From Nectonema munidae (lineage: Eukaryota; Nematomorpha; Nectonematoida; Nectonematidae): a stretch of DNA of 64,000 nucleotides. A program made the translations under genes and the position numbers. Location of the stretch: NCBI GenBank assembly GCA_030549495.1, contig JAUIRK010000627.1, positions 434,001 to 498,000 on the forward strand, given 5' to 3'. The notes below the pieces were generated by a model. The model was given only the letters and a program-made list of their open reading frames with translations, ran no database searches and had not been told where the DNA came from. How positions within the stretch are numbered: position 1 is the stretch's first letter; each line of letters opens with the position of its first letter. This document shows, piece by piece, positions 1 to 12,564 of this stretch.

Positions 1-125
1 CTTATAGATGATGTAGGTATATATAGAAAGAAAGTTCTAAAAATGTGGAAAACCATTCTTAGATTAGTGTAGCTTTAACGATAAAAAAACAAATATGTAT
101 ATCTATTCAAAAATAATTTTAAATC
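1..125. repeat. Dispersed repeat, copy 1 (cut by window edge)
   Basis: This sequence recurs at 43522-43652. The shared core includes the TTATAGATGATGTA start and the TTAGATTAGTGTAGC block near position 60. Similarity fades after about position 125. The window begins inside the repeat. It preserves the uninterrupted form of a site that carries a hAT insertion in the other copy. Confidence 0.75.
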
Positions 126-2338
126 CGGGAAAGTAAATATATTCCCCGGGGCAAAAATTGTCAAAAATTAGTGCAGGATCCTTGGAAGCCGTCTAGGGAA
201 AGAAACACTAGAATGCCAATGGGTATAAAAATGCAATTTAGAAAGGTACCAAAGCAACGTTAAGAACTGTGGAAAAGATAGTGAGTAGAGGATGCTTACC
301 TCTTTCAAGATAGTCGAGAAGATCGTTGAAATACTGAGAAAAGACCCAATGACAGCCGTCGTAAACTTTCGTAATTGTTTGCTTGGGATGGCGAAAATTG
401 CGAAAGCAGACTTCCCACAAACCCATGTTCTTCATTTTGTAAGAAGTGTACCTGAAAAAGCAAGGCATATGTAAAGCAGCTTGATCTTTACTACACATAC
501 TTTGCAAAAAATAAAATTAACTCCTTGAGGGCCATAATTTTGAAGACTAATCGTCTGCCTTCTTCTTCAATGGATTTAAAGCAGGCGGTCTTTATTTCTT
601 GGAACACTGGAGCCATGCTGGTACTCAAAGTGTTAAAAAAACTTCTAAATTAACGACAGGCAAATAAGTTTGCTGTTTCAATAAATGATCAATAATGAAC
701 ACAACAACTAAAGATATATATATATATAAGTAGAGTGATTTTGAAGAAAATCTGGATATCTGAGTAATTTTCGAGGTAGGATAATGATGAAAGTCAGCAA
801 GACATCCAGGCAAATTATTATCTTCAATTTATTTAAAATTCCCTCTTACTCCTTTGAGGACCAGAATTTTGGAGATTAAGTGCTTGTTTTCTTTTTCACT
901 TGAATTTTATATACTTAGCAGAAGATTTTCATTTCTTGGGAGACGGGTGATCTTGAAGAGATTAAAGAGAAGTACACTTTCAAATTTTTAACGAAAATTG
1001 TTTTTTTTAAGTATTTGGAGATGGAGCCGAATTTGTGTAAGACCTAGCAGTGGGATTTGGATATTTTCTCTCTGATTTCGCAAACGTGATCGTTATACGT
1101 CTTCGTTATATATTCAAAGAATACTACTAAAATGATAACGAGTTAAAGCATAAATATAAATGTTAATGATCAAGTCTTTCTCACAATCCTAGATAACGTT
1201 TCTTTTTCTGACGCGTTCATATTGATGGAAGAAGCGTGCGTGGTAATTAGTTTCTTTATCATATACCTCCTGGGCTATGAAGAAAGCGGTTCCAACACTA
1301 TTGATAATAATGAATCACATTACTCTTTATAAATGTATAAAAAAATGTAAATAACAAAATAGACAATCAATAAAATAGCAGATGTTTACCCGGTAAAAAA
1401 ATATTAAAAACTTTCTATTAATAAACAAATAAAATAAAAATCAAGTAGCATTTGGCATATTTGAAAGAGTTTTTGAATAACACTTTTTTTAACTACTCTT
1501 TAAGTTTTAATCAGAGTTGTAATCAGGGTTGCAGAGTGACTCAAGTAAAACGCATGTAAAAAGCACATAAGGTACCTAAGAAAAAGATAAATTGGTAGTT
1601 TTGATTAGCACTTTAAATGTATACTTTTATAGAAGCATATAAAAACATTTTTTATTTAAAGTAATTAAAATTAGAAAATTAATAGAACACATAATACTTA
1701 ACAATTTTAATTGGTTAATTCGAAAACACTATTGGAAATGAAGTGTACTAAGTGACACGGATATTAATGGGTTATGTGGATGATCTTTATCTAACATTTA
1801 TGCCAGCAAACATGAGAATCTGAAGAAGAAAAGGAAAATTTTGATAAAAGACTCTGAACTTCTTAAATATTTTATGAAAGCAGAATGAAAAAAAACTAAA
1901 CAAACTTCATATACAAATATTTTAAGAAATAAAGGCTAAAATCCAAGTTTAATCAGAAAATACTTTTTCAATTTTAGATTAATTGAATTTCATTTTTTGG
2001 TCAAACTTCTATAATCCAAAATTATTATATATGAACACTTTCTAACAGAACTGTTAGGCTCAGAGAGGGTTGATTGCATACATATAAACATTGTAAAATA
2101 CACCCTATAACCATGCTTGTCACCAAAGGAGGAGGTCTGGATTAACAGACCCTTCCACTTAAATTTGGAAAAGATTAAAGGTAGAATAAATATATATATG
2201 TAAAATTTCTTTACTGTTAAAAATTTTTCGAAATTTTAATTAGTTTTTAAATAAGAATTGTTTAAATTTCTTGCCACTTCCTCCGAATAAAATTTTTATC
2301 CTGGTGACAGCTTTGCTTATAACAAATCATATATATTA
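126..2338. other. AT-rich stretch with no recognised gene
   Basis: No coding signal, transposon protein or clear terminal repeats were found. It contains a short (TA)n run at about 714-728 and many poly-A/T tracts. Confidence 0.5.
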
Positions 2339-2435
2339 ATTATAGATGAATCGGATATCCGCATCTGCTAGGATGCCATGATATCCACATCTGCATCCGA
2401 AGATACAAAAATTTCACATCCGATACATCTATAAT
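2339..2435. repeat. Short palindromic element
   Basis: Inverted arms begin ATTATAGATGAATCGGAT and end ATCCGATACATCTATAAT, differing at one position within the first 18 bases. The middle holds direct repeats of ATCC(G/A)CATCTGC. A partial relative, ATGTATCGGATGTGAAA, occurs at about 35851-35880. It is probably a small MITE-like family. Confidence 0.6.
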
Positions 2436-3473
2436 ATTGAAATATAACTTGGATCACGGGAAGACTCTACACTCCACATATTCCTAGCAGTCTACAATCA
2501 CACTATCAAAATCACATCTCTCTCCTTCCTCAATTTAATGACTTCCAACATGTTAGGCCTTAGGAGACCTTATACATCATTTAATAATCTCCTCAACCTC
2601 TCTTCCGCCATGTTAAGTGGCCAAAAAATACACAAAAAAAACTACAGTACATGTTATACATGGATTTAATATTATTCAGACTAAATATGGAACTTTTTTG
2701 CATATGCAAGCAGGATATAATTGTATTATCGCATTTGTAGTTTTAAAATATTCTTAAAACTTAATATTCCTTAAATATTAATATATTGATTATTATCATT
2801 TTTAATGAAATAAATATATTTAACAGAAGGGTAAAGAAAGTTTATTAGATATCGACTATAATAATTATCTTTATTCTTAAAGATTTTCTCTATTTATTCT
2901 CGGGAGGGGATAAAACAGAAAAATTTCCCAAACTTATGTAATAATAAAACAGATAACCTTGAATTGTGTTTGATCCAGTATGGAGTGGAGTAGGAGAGGA
3001 TGAATAAGAAGAGGGATAAAATGGACAATGAGATTCCGACTTTGAACAATGCGGTAAATTTACGCTTTGTGGCAATCAAGGAAGCTTTTTGCGAAAATGT
3101 CATTTGTGTTAGTTATTGATGGCAGAGAATCTCTTTAAAAAGCTAATCAAATTGTGAACATCAAAAAAAGTGAATTCTTCTCTCGAACCCAAAAGATGTG
3201 TGGTTTATATCACACTTTAAAAATATCACTAAACAAGTGGATAAAATGTAAGAATAAAAAAATCAAATTTTTCCTATTGAAATATGTAATTAAAATCCTA
3301 CATAAAAAATTTCAATATCATAATGAAAAAAAGACATTATTAGAACAAGATGAAAACAAGAGTTCTAAAATAAAAAAATAAAAATTTTTAATTTATACTA
3401 TTTTCTAGAGTCATAATAATCAAAATATTTATTTGTAAATAAATTTGTATATTTTTGTATATATATATATATT
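2436..3473. other. AT-rich stretch with no recognised gene
   Basis: Short open frames at 2890-3103 (-) and 3154-3381 (+) are Lys/Asn- or Ser-rich and resemble no family known to me. Nothing else was recognised. Confidence 0.45.
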
Positions 3474-3694
3474 ATCTCCCACCTGTATACTTCGATGATT
3501 CATCTCCAACCTGTATACTACGATGGTTCATCTTGTATCGATATTTCATCTCCAACATGTATACTACGATGGTTCCTCTCAAACCTGTATACTACAATGG
3601 TTCCTCTCAAACATTTATACTAGGATGATTTATCTCCAACCTGTATACTACGATGGTTCATCTCCAACATGTATACTACGATGGTTTCTATTCC
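3474..3694. repeat. 28-bp minisatellite, about 8 units
   Basis: Tandem units of about 28 bases with core CCTGTATACTACGATGGTTC. Most units are full length with a few substitutions, and one is shortened to about 18 bases. The array lies immediately left of the foldback arms at 3711-4510. Confidence 0.85.
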
Positions 3695-3710
3695 ATATAC
3701 AAATGACTAA

Positions 3711-4510
3711 GGAGACGATGTTCAACTTTCTCTTCATATTTTGCTAGATGAAAGATTTGATATACCTCATTCGGGGAGACGATGTTACAAAAATTAAAAA
3801 TGATGGGAGGGACAAGGTTCAACTTTCTGTTCATATTTTGCTAGATGCAAGATTTGATATATCTCATTCAGGGAGTCGATGTTACAAAAGTTATTACCTA
3901 TATTTTTGACGATTTTAAATAATAAATTTGTCAAATAATCAAAATAAAGTTCTGGAATCAAAGAATCAAAAAATATTGTTTAAAAATCAAAAAATATTCT
4001 ACTTTCTGTTCATATTTTGCTAGATGTAAGATATTTTGCTAGATGTAAGAGTTACTTACCTATATTATTACAATTTGCACTATATTAAATATTACATTTG
4101 TCAAATAATCAAAATAAAATTTTGTAATCAAAGAATCGAAAAATATTCTTTAAAAACTCAATAAATATTTATCCTTTTTAAATATATTTTTGGCTCCCGT
4201 TACTTTTAGTTACTTATATGCATGATTTGAAAAAAATATTAGAGAGATAAGTTTTATCCTTCTATTCTAAAAGTAATGGGAGCCAACGATATATTTAAAA
4301 ATGATAAATATTTTTTGATTTTTTAAAGAATATTACGGAATTTTATTTTGATTATTTGACAAATTTATTATTTAAAATCGTCAAAAATATAGATAATAAC
4401 TTTTGTAACATCGTCTCCCCGAATGAGATATATCAAATCTTAGATCTAGCAAAATATGAACAGAAAGTTGAACCTTATCCCTCCCATCTATATTTTTTAA
4501 TTTTATGATG
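3711..4510. mobile_element. Foldback element with long inverted arms
   Basis: The left arm, about 3789-4208, is inverted as 4267-4505. Inner ends are GGCTCCCGTTACTTTTAG and CTAAAAGTAATGGGAGCC around a 58-base loop. Shared blocks include TTCAACTTTCTGTTCATATT and the region reading TTGTCAAATAATCAAAAT. The left arm is longer because a piece is duplicated (about 4003-4145), and a further direct copy lies at 3711-3790. No coding capacity. It is probably a non-autonomous foldback-type transposon; no target duplication was identified. Confidence 0.7.
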
Positions 4511-4884
4511 TTTTAATTTTATTGTTTTGTATATAAAAATGATATCGTTAAGTAAAGATTTATTAAATCTTAAAGGGAGCATATAAGAGTGAAAAAAAAA
4601 TGAAAGACTTTCCGTTTTTTCCTCTCTTGTGAATAATAACAACCACGTATCAAGTGAATAGATTCAATGTGGATAAATTCTCTTTATGAACAGAAAAATT
4701 TAGTTTAGTAACTTTTTTTAAATGTTTCAAGGATTACCAATTTTTTTTGAAATAAGTTTATTAAAACTATTCAAACTAACAACAAATTTTTCAATATGGC
4801 TATCATTCAAGCTAAAACACCTGAAGTTACAAAGTTTTTGGCATCATCAAACTCAATTTTTTGCGGTTTCAGCGCGCTGCCCAT

Positions 4885-5100
4885 AGAACTTCTTATCAGA
4901 AAAGTAAGAGTGTGTAAAAAATGGGGAAAATTCGGCCACTCTTCTGATACATGTTTGCCAAAACCCTAAGTGTCTGAATTGCGTCAAGATAGGCCATTTT
5001 TCCGAAGACTGTTCATTCCCATCTGTCACCTGTCTTAATTGCAATGGTCCGTATTCTTTCAATGATGTTTATTGCCCTTCCTACAAACAGAAAGTTGATC
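4885..5100 (+). pseudogene. LINE ORF1 (gag-like) remnant with CCHC knuckles
   Basis: One frame gives RVCKKWGKFGHSSDTC, a knuckle whose second Cys is now Trp. After a frame change come PKCLNCVKIGHFSEDC and TCLNCNGP. Three successive knuckles are usual at the end of ORF1 in Jockey/I-type LINEs, where they bind the element's RNA. The frame change and the Cys to Trp change show decay. Confidence 0.72.
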
Positions 5101-5294
5101 AACAAAAAATTATTCTATTAATGCACTTGAGTCATACATTAACAATAATTAATGTTCTGCAAAATACTTCATATCAATATTAGAAAATCATATATTGTCT
5201 TTAACAATCTATTAATGTCTTGGAAAAAAATCAGTATGAAATAATTATGGTTAATTAACCTTATCTTAGGAATCATAAACTACCCTCTCTACTA

Positions 5295-8200
5295 TTGCAA
5301 AACTATAGGGCTATTTACAGTACCTCTCTCCATTACTCGTTGATTATACACAAGAAGTATTTGAATATAAGTCTAATTGATGAACTTTCTAATGAGTTTG
5401 TTACCACGGCTAGATGTTTCTTTAAAAATCAAGAATTCTATTATATATCTGTATATCTTCCCCCTTATACACTAAACGAGATTAAATTCTTTTTCGACTC
5501 AGTTTTACCTTGCTTGAATGACAAACCTTTACTTATAATAGGTGACCAAAATCTAATACTTCTTGATAATAGCCGAAATCCAACTTTTTCTAGTTTGCCT
5601 ACTGATGCACAGTTTCAGTCTCATATAGACCTTTCGATGTACAATGATACTATGCAACATTTAATTTCATCATGGGAAATAATAGATGAAGTATCTCTTT
5701 CTGGTCATTTTTTATTATGGTCACCTTAAATTTTATCAATGAAGATAGAACACCTCTTATATCTAAAAAAGTACTAAATGAAAATCTTTTTTCCGAAATC
5801 TTGTGTTCACATATAGAGAAAGATAATAATGTTCTTAGTAGCAAACCCTTAAATTATAACGACATAGAAAACTATGCTATTACTCTTACTCAATGTCTTG
5901 TAGAATCTTCCCAAAGCTCCATTTTCACTATTAAGTCTAAAAAAACTTCTAGTCCCCTGCTTTGCAAAGCTTGAGGAAAAAAGTAAGATTTGCTCTTAGA
6001 AAATTTCAGAAATCCCGTTCTATAGAAGATCTAACTATTTATAGAAGAACAAAATTTTTATCGAAATAAAATCTCATATTTCAAAAAGAAAAAGTGGGAA
6101 GACTTCATAGACTTTAATACCAATACAATGTGGAAAAAGATCAATTATTTCATTAAAAATAGGACAACAGATTATCAGAAGTCGCTTTTTCCTGTTTTTC
6201 TAAATGGAGAACCACAGAATCCTACATTTCACTCCTTGAAAATATTATTTTTCCCACAAAAAATAGTTGCGAGATTCCTACTACTTTCTTCTCTGAATAT
6301 CCAAAGCCTCATGAAATAACGGAGAATGAACTTCTATATTGCTTCAAACATTTTTTCCTGAAATCCTACCCAGGTTACGATAAAATAAATTTTAGAATTT
6401 TTAAACTCGCTCTTTAAAATATTTCTTGTTACTTAGTAGAATTATTCAATGCTATAATTACTATAGGATATTTCCCCCATGTTTTCAAATTTGGCGAAAT
6501 TGTCTTAATTCCCAAAAGGAAAGATATAAACCGAAATATTGAAAACATACGGCCTATATCTTTACTTCCATGTATGGGAAAAGTGTGTGAAAAAATTATA
6601 AGCTTTTGCTAGAACACATTGAAAAATCCCAATGTATTGATAGCAATCAATTTGCATACGTCTACCGTAAATCCGCTGAAATCGCAGTAGATCACTTAAC
6701 CTCCTTTATATATTCGTGCTTTAAAAATAACCTTCAGATGACCTGCTTATTTATTGACTTTCAAGGGGCCTTTAATTCAGCCTGTCATTCATGTATAATA
6801 CGTAACATATTCAAAATGAACTTTCCAGTATATATAATTAAATTTGTTGAATCTTACCTTAAAAACAGGATAGTATTTCTTCGAGACAATTCTTCTAAGA
6901 CGAAAGTATAAAATGCCTCTACTCCCCAGGGCGGGTGCATATCCGACATTTTATTTATAATTCTATTCGATCCTTTACTTGATACTTTAAACAAATCTAA
7001 CCATTTTTATCAAAGCTACTCCGATGACTTACTAATAAGCGTAATAGGAAAAGACCCCATTGAGAATTTGCTAAAACTTGTTTATCTTCTATTCAAATTC
7101 CATCATGTCTCTAAACTACTTAACCTTAAAATAAACTTCAATAAATGTTCGCTGATAACCTTTGGTAAAAGCAATTGAAAGTGTCCTTCCCTTTATTTTG
7201 ACTCAGTAAATCTTTGTCCTGTGTCTTCAGTGAAGTATTTAGGTATAATCTTTGATGTTAAACTCAGTTGGAAATTAAACTATGACATGAAGCCTACAAA
7301 ATGCTTCAAAATCTATTCAAAAGTCAAATGGCTCAGCAGTTTTAAATAGCCTAAACATTTTACTTTCTTTAAAACCGTCCTGCATAACGTAATACTCCTT
7401 CTTTTTTATACGGCGTTGCTTCATGGGGCACAATTTTCCAAAAAAAGAAGTACCAGCAATCTTTTAGTGTCCTTTATGTACTATCTTAAGACAGGCTCTT
7501 ATATGTTGTATTTCCACTCCTAAGCTAGTAATTTCCGTCATGTCATCTTTTCTTCCCCTCTTACTTTACATTGAAAGGTCGACCATTTTAAAAAAATTAT
7601 CTTTTATATCAAAAAATAAACTACTTTGACAAATTCGGATAAATTTTGTTCCAATATTGACCATTTTGATCGTCTCTATCTTAAATATTTCGAATTTCAA
7701 TGTGATGTGAGCAACGATATAGTTTCTTCTCGTAGAATTTAAAACCCCGAGACAATGAATCTTGACATAAGGATACGCATAAATCAATCCAAACCGAAAG
7801 CTAAAAAATTGTGTCAGAAAATAATCAATTCATCTTGGGCTCTATTTTTTTTCACTGATGGCTCTTATGATCATCCATCTATTGTAGGCGCGTCACCTTT
7901 TGCTTAATATTATCTATCTCAGAACGAACCATGTTACTCTCATTCCTTCAACATCGGACTCTTTTCGTCATCTTTTCTTGCCGAATGCACAGCTCTACTC
8001 GCAGCTTTTAAAAATCTTGAATCTAGAATTGACGAATTTTTACACTTTTCTCTGGTTTATTTCATATTTGCCTCATTGTCTCTAATTAATTCCCTACGCA
8101 ATAAATCTTCTGACTCAGACTATGTGACTTCAATTTTAAATTTATATTCTGAATTAAGTAGACACTTCTCTATTCGTTTTATTTGGTGTCCTGGCCATAT

Positions 8201-8728
8201 TGGCATAACAGAAAACGAATTTTGCGATAGAATAGCTAAACAAGCGCTTTTATTTCCAGTTAAAAATAGTGCCTTGCCCCTTTCTTCATTGAAAAGATTT
8301 ATAAACAAAAGAGCACACATTTTTGGTCAAAGATTTGGTTGAACAGTAAATACCCTCTCTATTATCCAATTTTAAGCATGACATCCCTGAAAAATGCATT
8401 GAAAAATTTGAAAATATATGCATTCCACACTAATATATTAAGGTGGCTCACTGGCAACTCTAACTGTAAACCTTTTTTATATAAAATCAAAAAATCCCCA
8501 AACAAACTTTACCGTTTTGGATGCAACTTTAATGAAACTCCCAACCATTTACTGTTTTCTTGCCCCAAAACTAAAGATCTTTCAGATTTGTTTTACGCCA
8601 AAAACATATCGAAAAATGGGTTTTCTACGTTGTCTAAATATGAAATTTTACTAAATCCTCAGTTTACAAAAAATTTATCCTGCCTAATCGAATCGGTTGA
8701 AAGAACTTTAAGACTGTCTCCCCCTTAA
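5295..8728 (+). pseudogene. LINE ORF2 remnant: endonuclease, RT, RNase H
   Basis: Endonuclease traces are YYISVYLPP and LLIIGDQN (Asp kept). RT motif A is FIDFQGAFNSA (about 6750), motif B STPQGGCISD (about 6918) and motif C YSDDLL (about 7018). RNase H shows FTDGSY (7851), a degraded AECTALLAA, and WCPGHIGITENEFCDRIAKQ (about 8188). Stops lie between motifs A and B (near 6910) and in other places, and the frame changes repeatedly, so no functional protein is made. The RT catalytic Asp pair survives. Confidence 0.83.
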
Positions 8729-8908
8729 ACCACGATTCAAACTTCTCTTCCCTGTTTATACATTATTCAATAATATTTCATTAATTCTTTTATTTTGATG
8801 CCATCCACTTTACCTAGTTCTCTTCATCATTAACCTCAAGCTTTTGCCAGTTATTGGACCTATTATAGTCTATTAGCTGTGTCAACACCTCTCAATCAAT
8901 CAATCAAA

Positions 8909-10284
8909 CATCAAACTAACTTCTATGAAGTTAAAAGTTGTTACTCCTGTATCACTACTTAAAGACATCCAATCGTTTTCAGAAAAAAATAATTGTTATA
9001 AAAAGTAATTTGCTGTTATCCTTAGAGCAAATGATATAGCTTGGATATTATTGTCATAAGCGTGGATGTTTAATTCAAACAGGAAGATCAGTCATTCTTT
9101 TCTAGACCAGTTCTTTATTAATGATCTGGTTTTCATTGCAGTCAAGTTTGTGGTTCCAAAAAGAATCAATCTATTCAGTCAAGGACCTGCTCATAGAATT
9201 AAGTAAATCTTAAACTTAAAAAATGTTTACTCAAAAATCTTTTTCAAAAGTAGAGAAGAATTTGTTTTCAGATTGTGTTGAAAGAAGAGATATCACGTCC
9301 TTTTATACTGAAGCTGTTTTATGATATATTGTTTACCTTGATACAAAGAAATCTGTTTTAGTGATGACAATAAAGTAGTTAAGGAATTAGTGCAAAACAA
9401 GTAGAAAATGAACTTTTAGAAAAGAAGTAAAACCAAACAAAAGATAAATATAGGAAGTTATGGAACTTTGTGTTACATGTTTTTAACTTGAAAAAAATCT
9501 AGGCTAACTGAAGAGATTTGCAATTTTCATGCATGCAATATATATTTCTACTATTTATGCTAGGTTTAGTTATTTTACTCGTGTCCGAAGATCCGTAATG
9601 GACTGGATCAAACCTATTTACCACGAAGACTATAAAATGGCGCAATTTAAACATCCATTATAAATTATTTTCCAAGGAAAAAATTTGGTTTTAGTTCAAT
9701 AACTTCGAATTACATCTCACCTCCATGAATAAGGTAAATTTCTTAGCCACTAGTAAAATATTTTTTTCATAAAACTATTGCAAACAATAATGATAAATTC
9801 TTCTTTATATATAACTTTTGACTATTTAAAATAATAAATGTGAAATTGTGGCCAAACTAAGCTCATATTCGATTTTACAATCTGTTTAAATTTTGAATGA
9901 GAGTAATCAGGTCCCACAAATGCCTATATGGCGCTCCATGCCAAAAGTTCCAGTACCGCTTAGTGTAAAAGTTTCGGTGATGGCCCCTTTAACTAGATAC
10001 CCTAACTGCATTGTTCGGTTCATGCATTCAGTTGATTATATTACACTAAGTTGAATATTGCAACTCAAGCTATTCTATCTCAGGCAAAATATTTTTGACA
10101 AAAAATCATTATCATTACGAATTTTTGATTTATTGGATTTTTCACTATATTATCTGTTAGATATATTGTGATCATATAAGTGTTACATTTTTAAAATGTC
10201 GGATATTTGATTTACGTATAAGATTTTTAATAATATTTTTATTATAAGTATTTTAAATATTGTTTTTTATCGTATATTGAAGAT
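8909..10284. other. Stretch with no recognised gene
   Basis: AT-rich sequence between the LINE tail and the piggyBac remnant. No frame or repeat was identified. The 5' flank of the piggyBac element must lie near the right end, but no TTAA-bounded terminus was found. Confidence 0.4.
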
Positions 10285-11770
10285 TTTTCAGAAAGTGATT
10301 CTGAAAAAATTGATAATTTAGAAATTTAAGGCAGTAATTCAAATAGTGAGGATGACTTTGATGAAGATAGTGAGAACGAAAATGGAGAACACAATGAAAA
10401 GTATGCGTTTGTTGGCAAAGATAAGAAAACTATATGGAAAAAAAATTCATAAAAAGATGGAAGAAAAAAACCTCATAATATTCTGACCAGATTGCCATGA
10501 ACTTGTGGAAAAGCAAAAGCTACAAAAAATTTTATAGAAAGTTAAAGCTGTTTAGTTGATTTGGATATTTTGAATGAAATAGGAAAGTATATAAATCAAT
10601 ATATTTAAAAGAACGCTGATAAATTTTCCTGAGAAAGACTTGCAAAGCTTATAGATATTATTTAGGAAAAATTTAGATTAGTGATGAGTTTAATGTATAT
10701 ACGTGTTACAATTATAATACCAGAAAGAAAAAAACTGGATCGCTAGGCTCTAATTAGATAATTTTTGAAAAATTTGTTGAAAATTGTAAAAACTGTTTTT
10801 CAATGGGGGAAGATGTAACAATGGATGAAAAATTTGATGGATTTAGAGGAAATTGTTAATTTAGATAATATATTCCATCTAAACCAAGAAAATATTGTAT
10901 AATATTTTTCTGTTTAGTTGACGCTAAGATTTTTATACTTATATAATATGAAAGCGTATCTGGGTCAACAACTTGAAGGAAAGTATAAAGTTAGCAATAT
11001 ACCATGTGGTGTAGTCAAAAGGCTCAGCTTTCCCATGTATAACACAGATAGAAACATTACAGCCGATAAATGGTTTACAAATTTCGATTTGTCAAGGTTT
11101 TACTATAAAAAAATAAAATAGAATTACCAAGAAAATTTGTTGTAACAAAAAAACATGAACCATTTTCAAGTTTATTTCGTTTTCATCAAGTTTGTACATT
11201 GGTATCTTATGTACCAAAAATAATGAAATGTTCTTTTGATTTCGAGTTTAAATGATAACGATGAAATCGATAGATCATCCAGAGAAAAAAAATAAATCTG
11301 AGATTATAAGTTTTAGAAATAGTCCAAAATCTGGTGTGTCGTTGATAAAATGTGTGAAAGTTATAATGTTGCGCCAAATACGAAGAAATGGCCATGATTG
11401 ATTTTTCCTCAATTTTGAATAAAGGTGCTTTAAATGCCCAAGTTTTAAATATGTTTAATGAAATAAAATTTTCTATTAAAAAAAGTTTTTGAAAATTTTA
11501 TCTAGCCAATTGTCATAGGAGCATTAAAAAGAAGAAGTGAAAATAAAATAGGAATGCCTATGATTCTCTTACTTTTTAGCAGCACACAAACATCTAGCTC
11601 TACGAGTATTACAAATGAAGAAGTAAGTTAAAATTTGCAATTCCACAATACGAAAAGATATTTACTTCGCAAAAAAATGAAGGCTGACAAATTACAATTG
11701 TAAAATTTGCAAAGCTCATTTTTGCTTGGAACATGCTCAATTTGTTTGTGAAACTAGCTTGGTATCAAAG
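10285..11770 (+). pseudogene. Decayed piggyBac-family transposase
   Basis: The order matches a piggyBac (DDE_Tnp_1_7) transposase. There is an acidic N-terminus (SNSEDDFDEDSENENGEHNE, about 10336). The first catalytic block, VTMDEKFDGFRG, with YIPSKPRKY, is near 10815-10890, and the second Asp is in LVDAK near 10916. An open segment at 10918-11121 has YLGQQLEGKYKVSNIPCGVV and NITADKWFTNFDL, with the third Asp. Finally the C-terminal Cys-rich region, CKICKAHFCLEH, is near 11699. Many stops and shifts are present, e.g. stops in the N-terminal and first catalytic parts. Terminal repeats were not found. Confidence 0.82.
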
Positions 11771-12380
11771 AATTTTAGGTTTAAAGAGTTTAAGAATTTG
11801 CTTTTGCGATCTAATGATAAGTTCGTCAATAATATACTAGGTATTTCTCAAATACATTGCGACAAACAAATGTACACAACTATTGGGCCTATTGGAAAGT
11901 AAAACAAAATCTTAAACATCAATTTTGTTTATTATGTTACCAAATCAATGTCAGGTTTCAGATCATGCAATTACATTAACATTTTGTATTTTACTATCTG
12001 AAAAGTTTTTAATGACAACTTCGAAATTCATTCTCAACAGATACAATTTTTAGGAGTTTTGGACCATTCCTAGCGATGGACGCGTGTTCTATATATTTGT
12101 TGCTCCAATAAAGTTGCACCACATATGTTAGATTCCTGAGAATAAAATAAACTTTTTCGGAATGCATTGGGACAATAAAAGCTCGCTATGTCTCCGTATT
12201 ATATCAACACAGTAAGTGAGGATTAAATAAAAAAAAATTAATATTTTAGGCAATAAAATTTTGCAAATATAAAAATAAATATTATATTATTGGGCGTATG
12301 AAAAATATGTTGACATATGGCAACCATATGTAAAACTAAGAAAATTTTATTGTTTTACAAAATTTACGAGTTTAAAACGT

Positions 12381-12564
12381 GTTTTACCCAGGGGCGTAGC
12401 CAGAGGGGGGGCAAGGGGGCAGTGCCCCCCCCCCCTCAAATACCTTTTCTGCCCCCCCAAATACCTTCCAATATGCATATTTCCAATATGCTTGCCCCCC
12501 TAAATTCCTTGCATGCCCCCCCCCCCCCCAAATTCCATTTATTGGCTACGCCACTGGTTTTACC
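12381..12564. mobile_element. hAT-type MITE with perfect 8-bp target duplication
   Basis: The element is 12389-12556 (168 bp), flanked by GTTTTACC at 12381-12388 and 12557-12564. Termini are CAGGGGCGTAGCCA and TGGCTACGCCACTG. The interior is GC-homopolymer-rich (runs of G then C, including GGGGGCAGTGCCCCC). A copy in opposite orientation is at 25518-25664. It has no coding capacity. Confidence 0.92.

Larger units (their letters stand above)
4735..8908 (+). mobile_element. Decayed non-LTR retrotransposon (LINE) with RNase H
   Basis: A nearly full-length LINE of the Jockey/I/R1 group. In order it has a gag-like ORF1 with zinc knuckles (about 4885-5095), an AP-endonuclease remnant (5295-5729), reverse transcriptase (about 6130-7170), RNase H (about 7850-8260) and a C-terminal region with a Cys/His pattern (about 8430-8600). 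It ends in a (TCAA)n tail at 8892-8908. The RNase H points to an I-like or R1/LOA-like clade. Several stops and frameshifts show it is dead. The 5' boundary is a guess. Confidence 0.85.
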
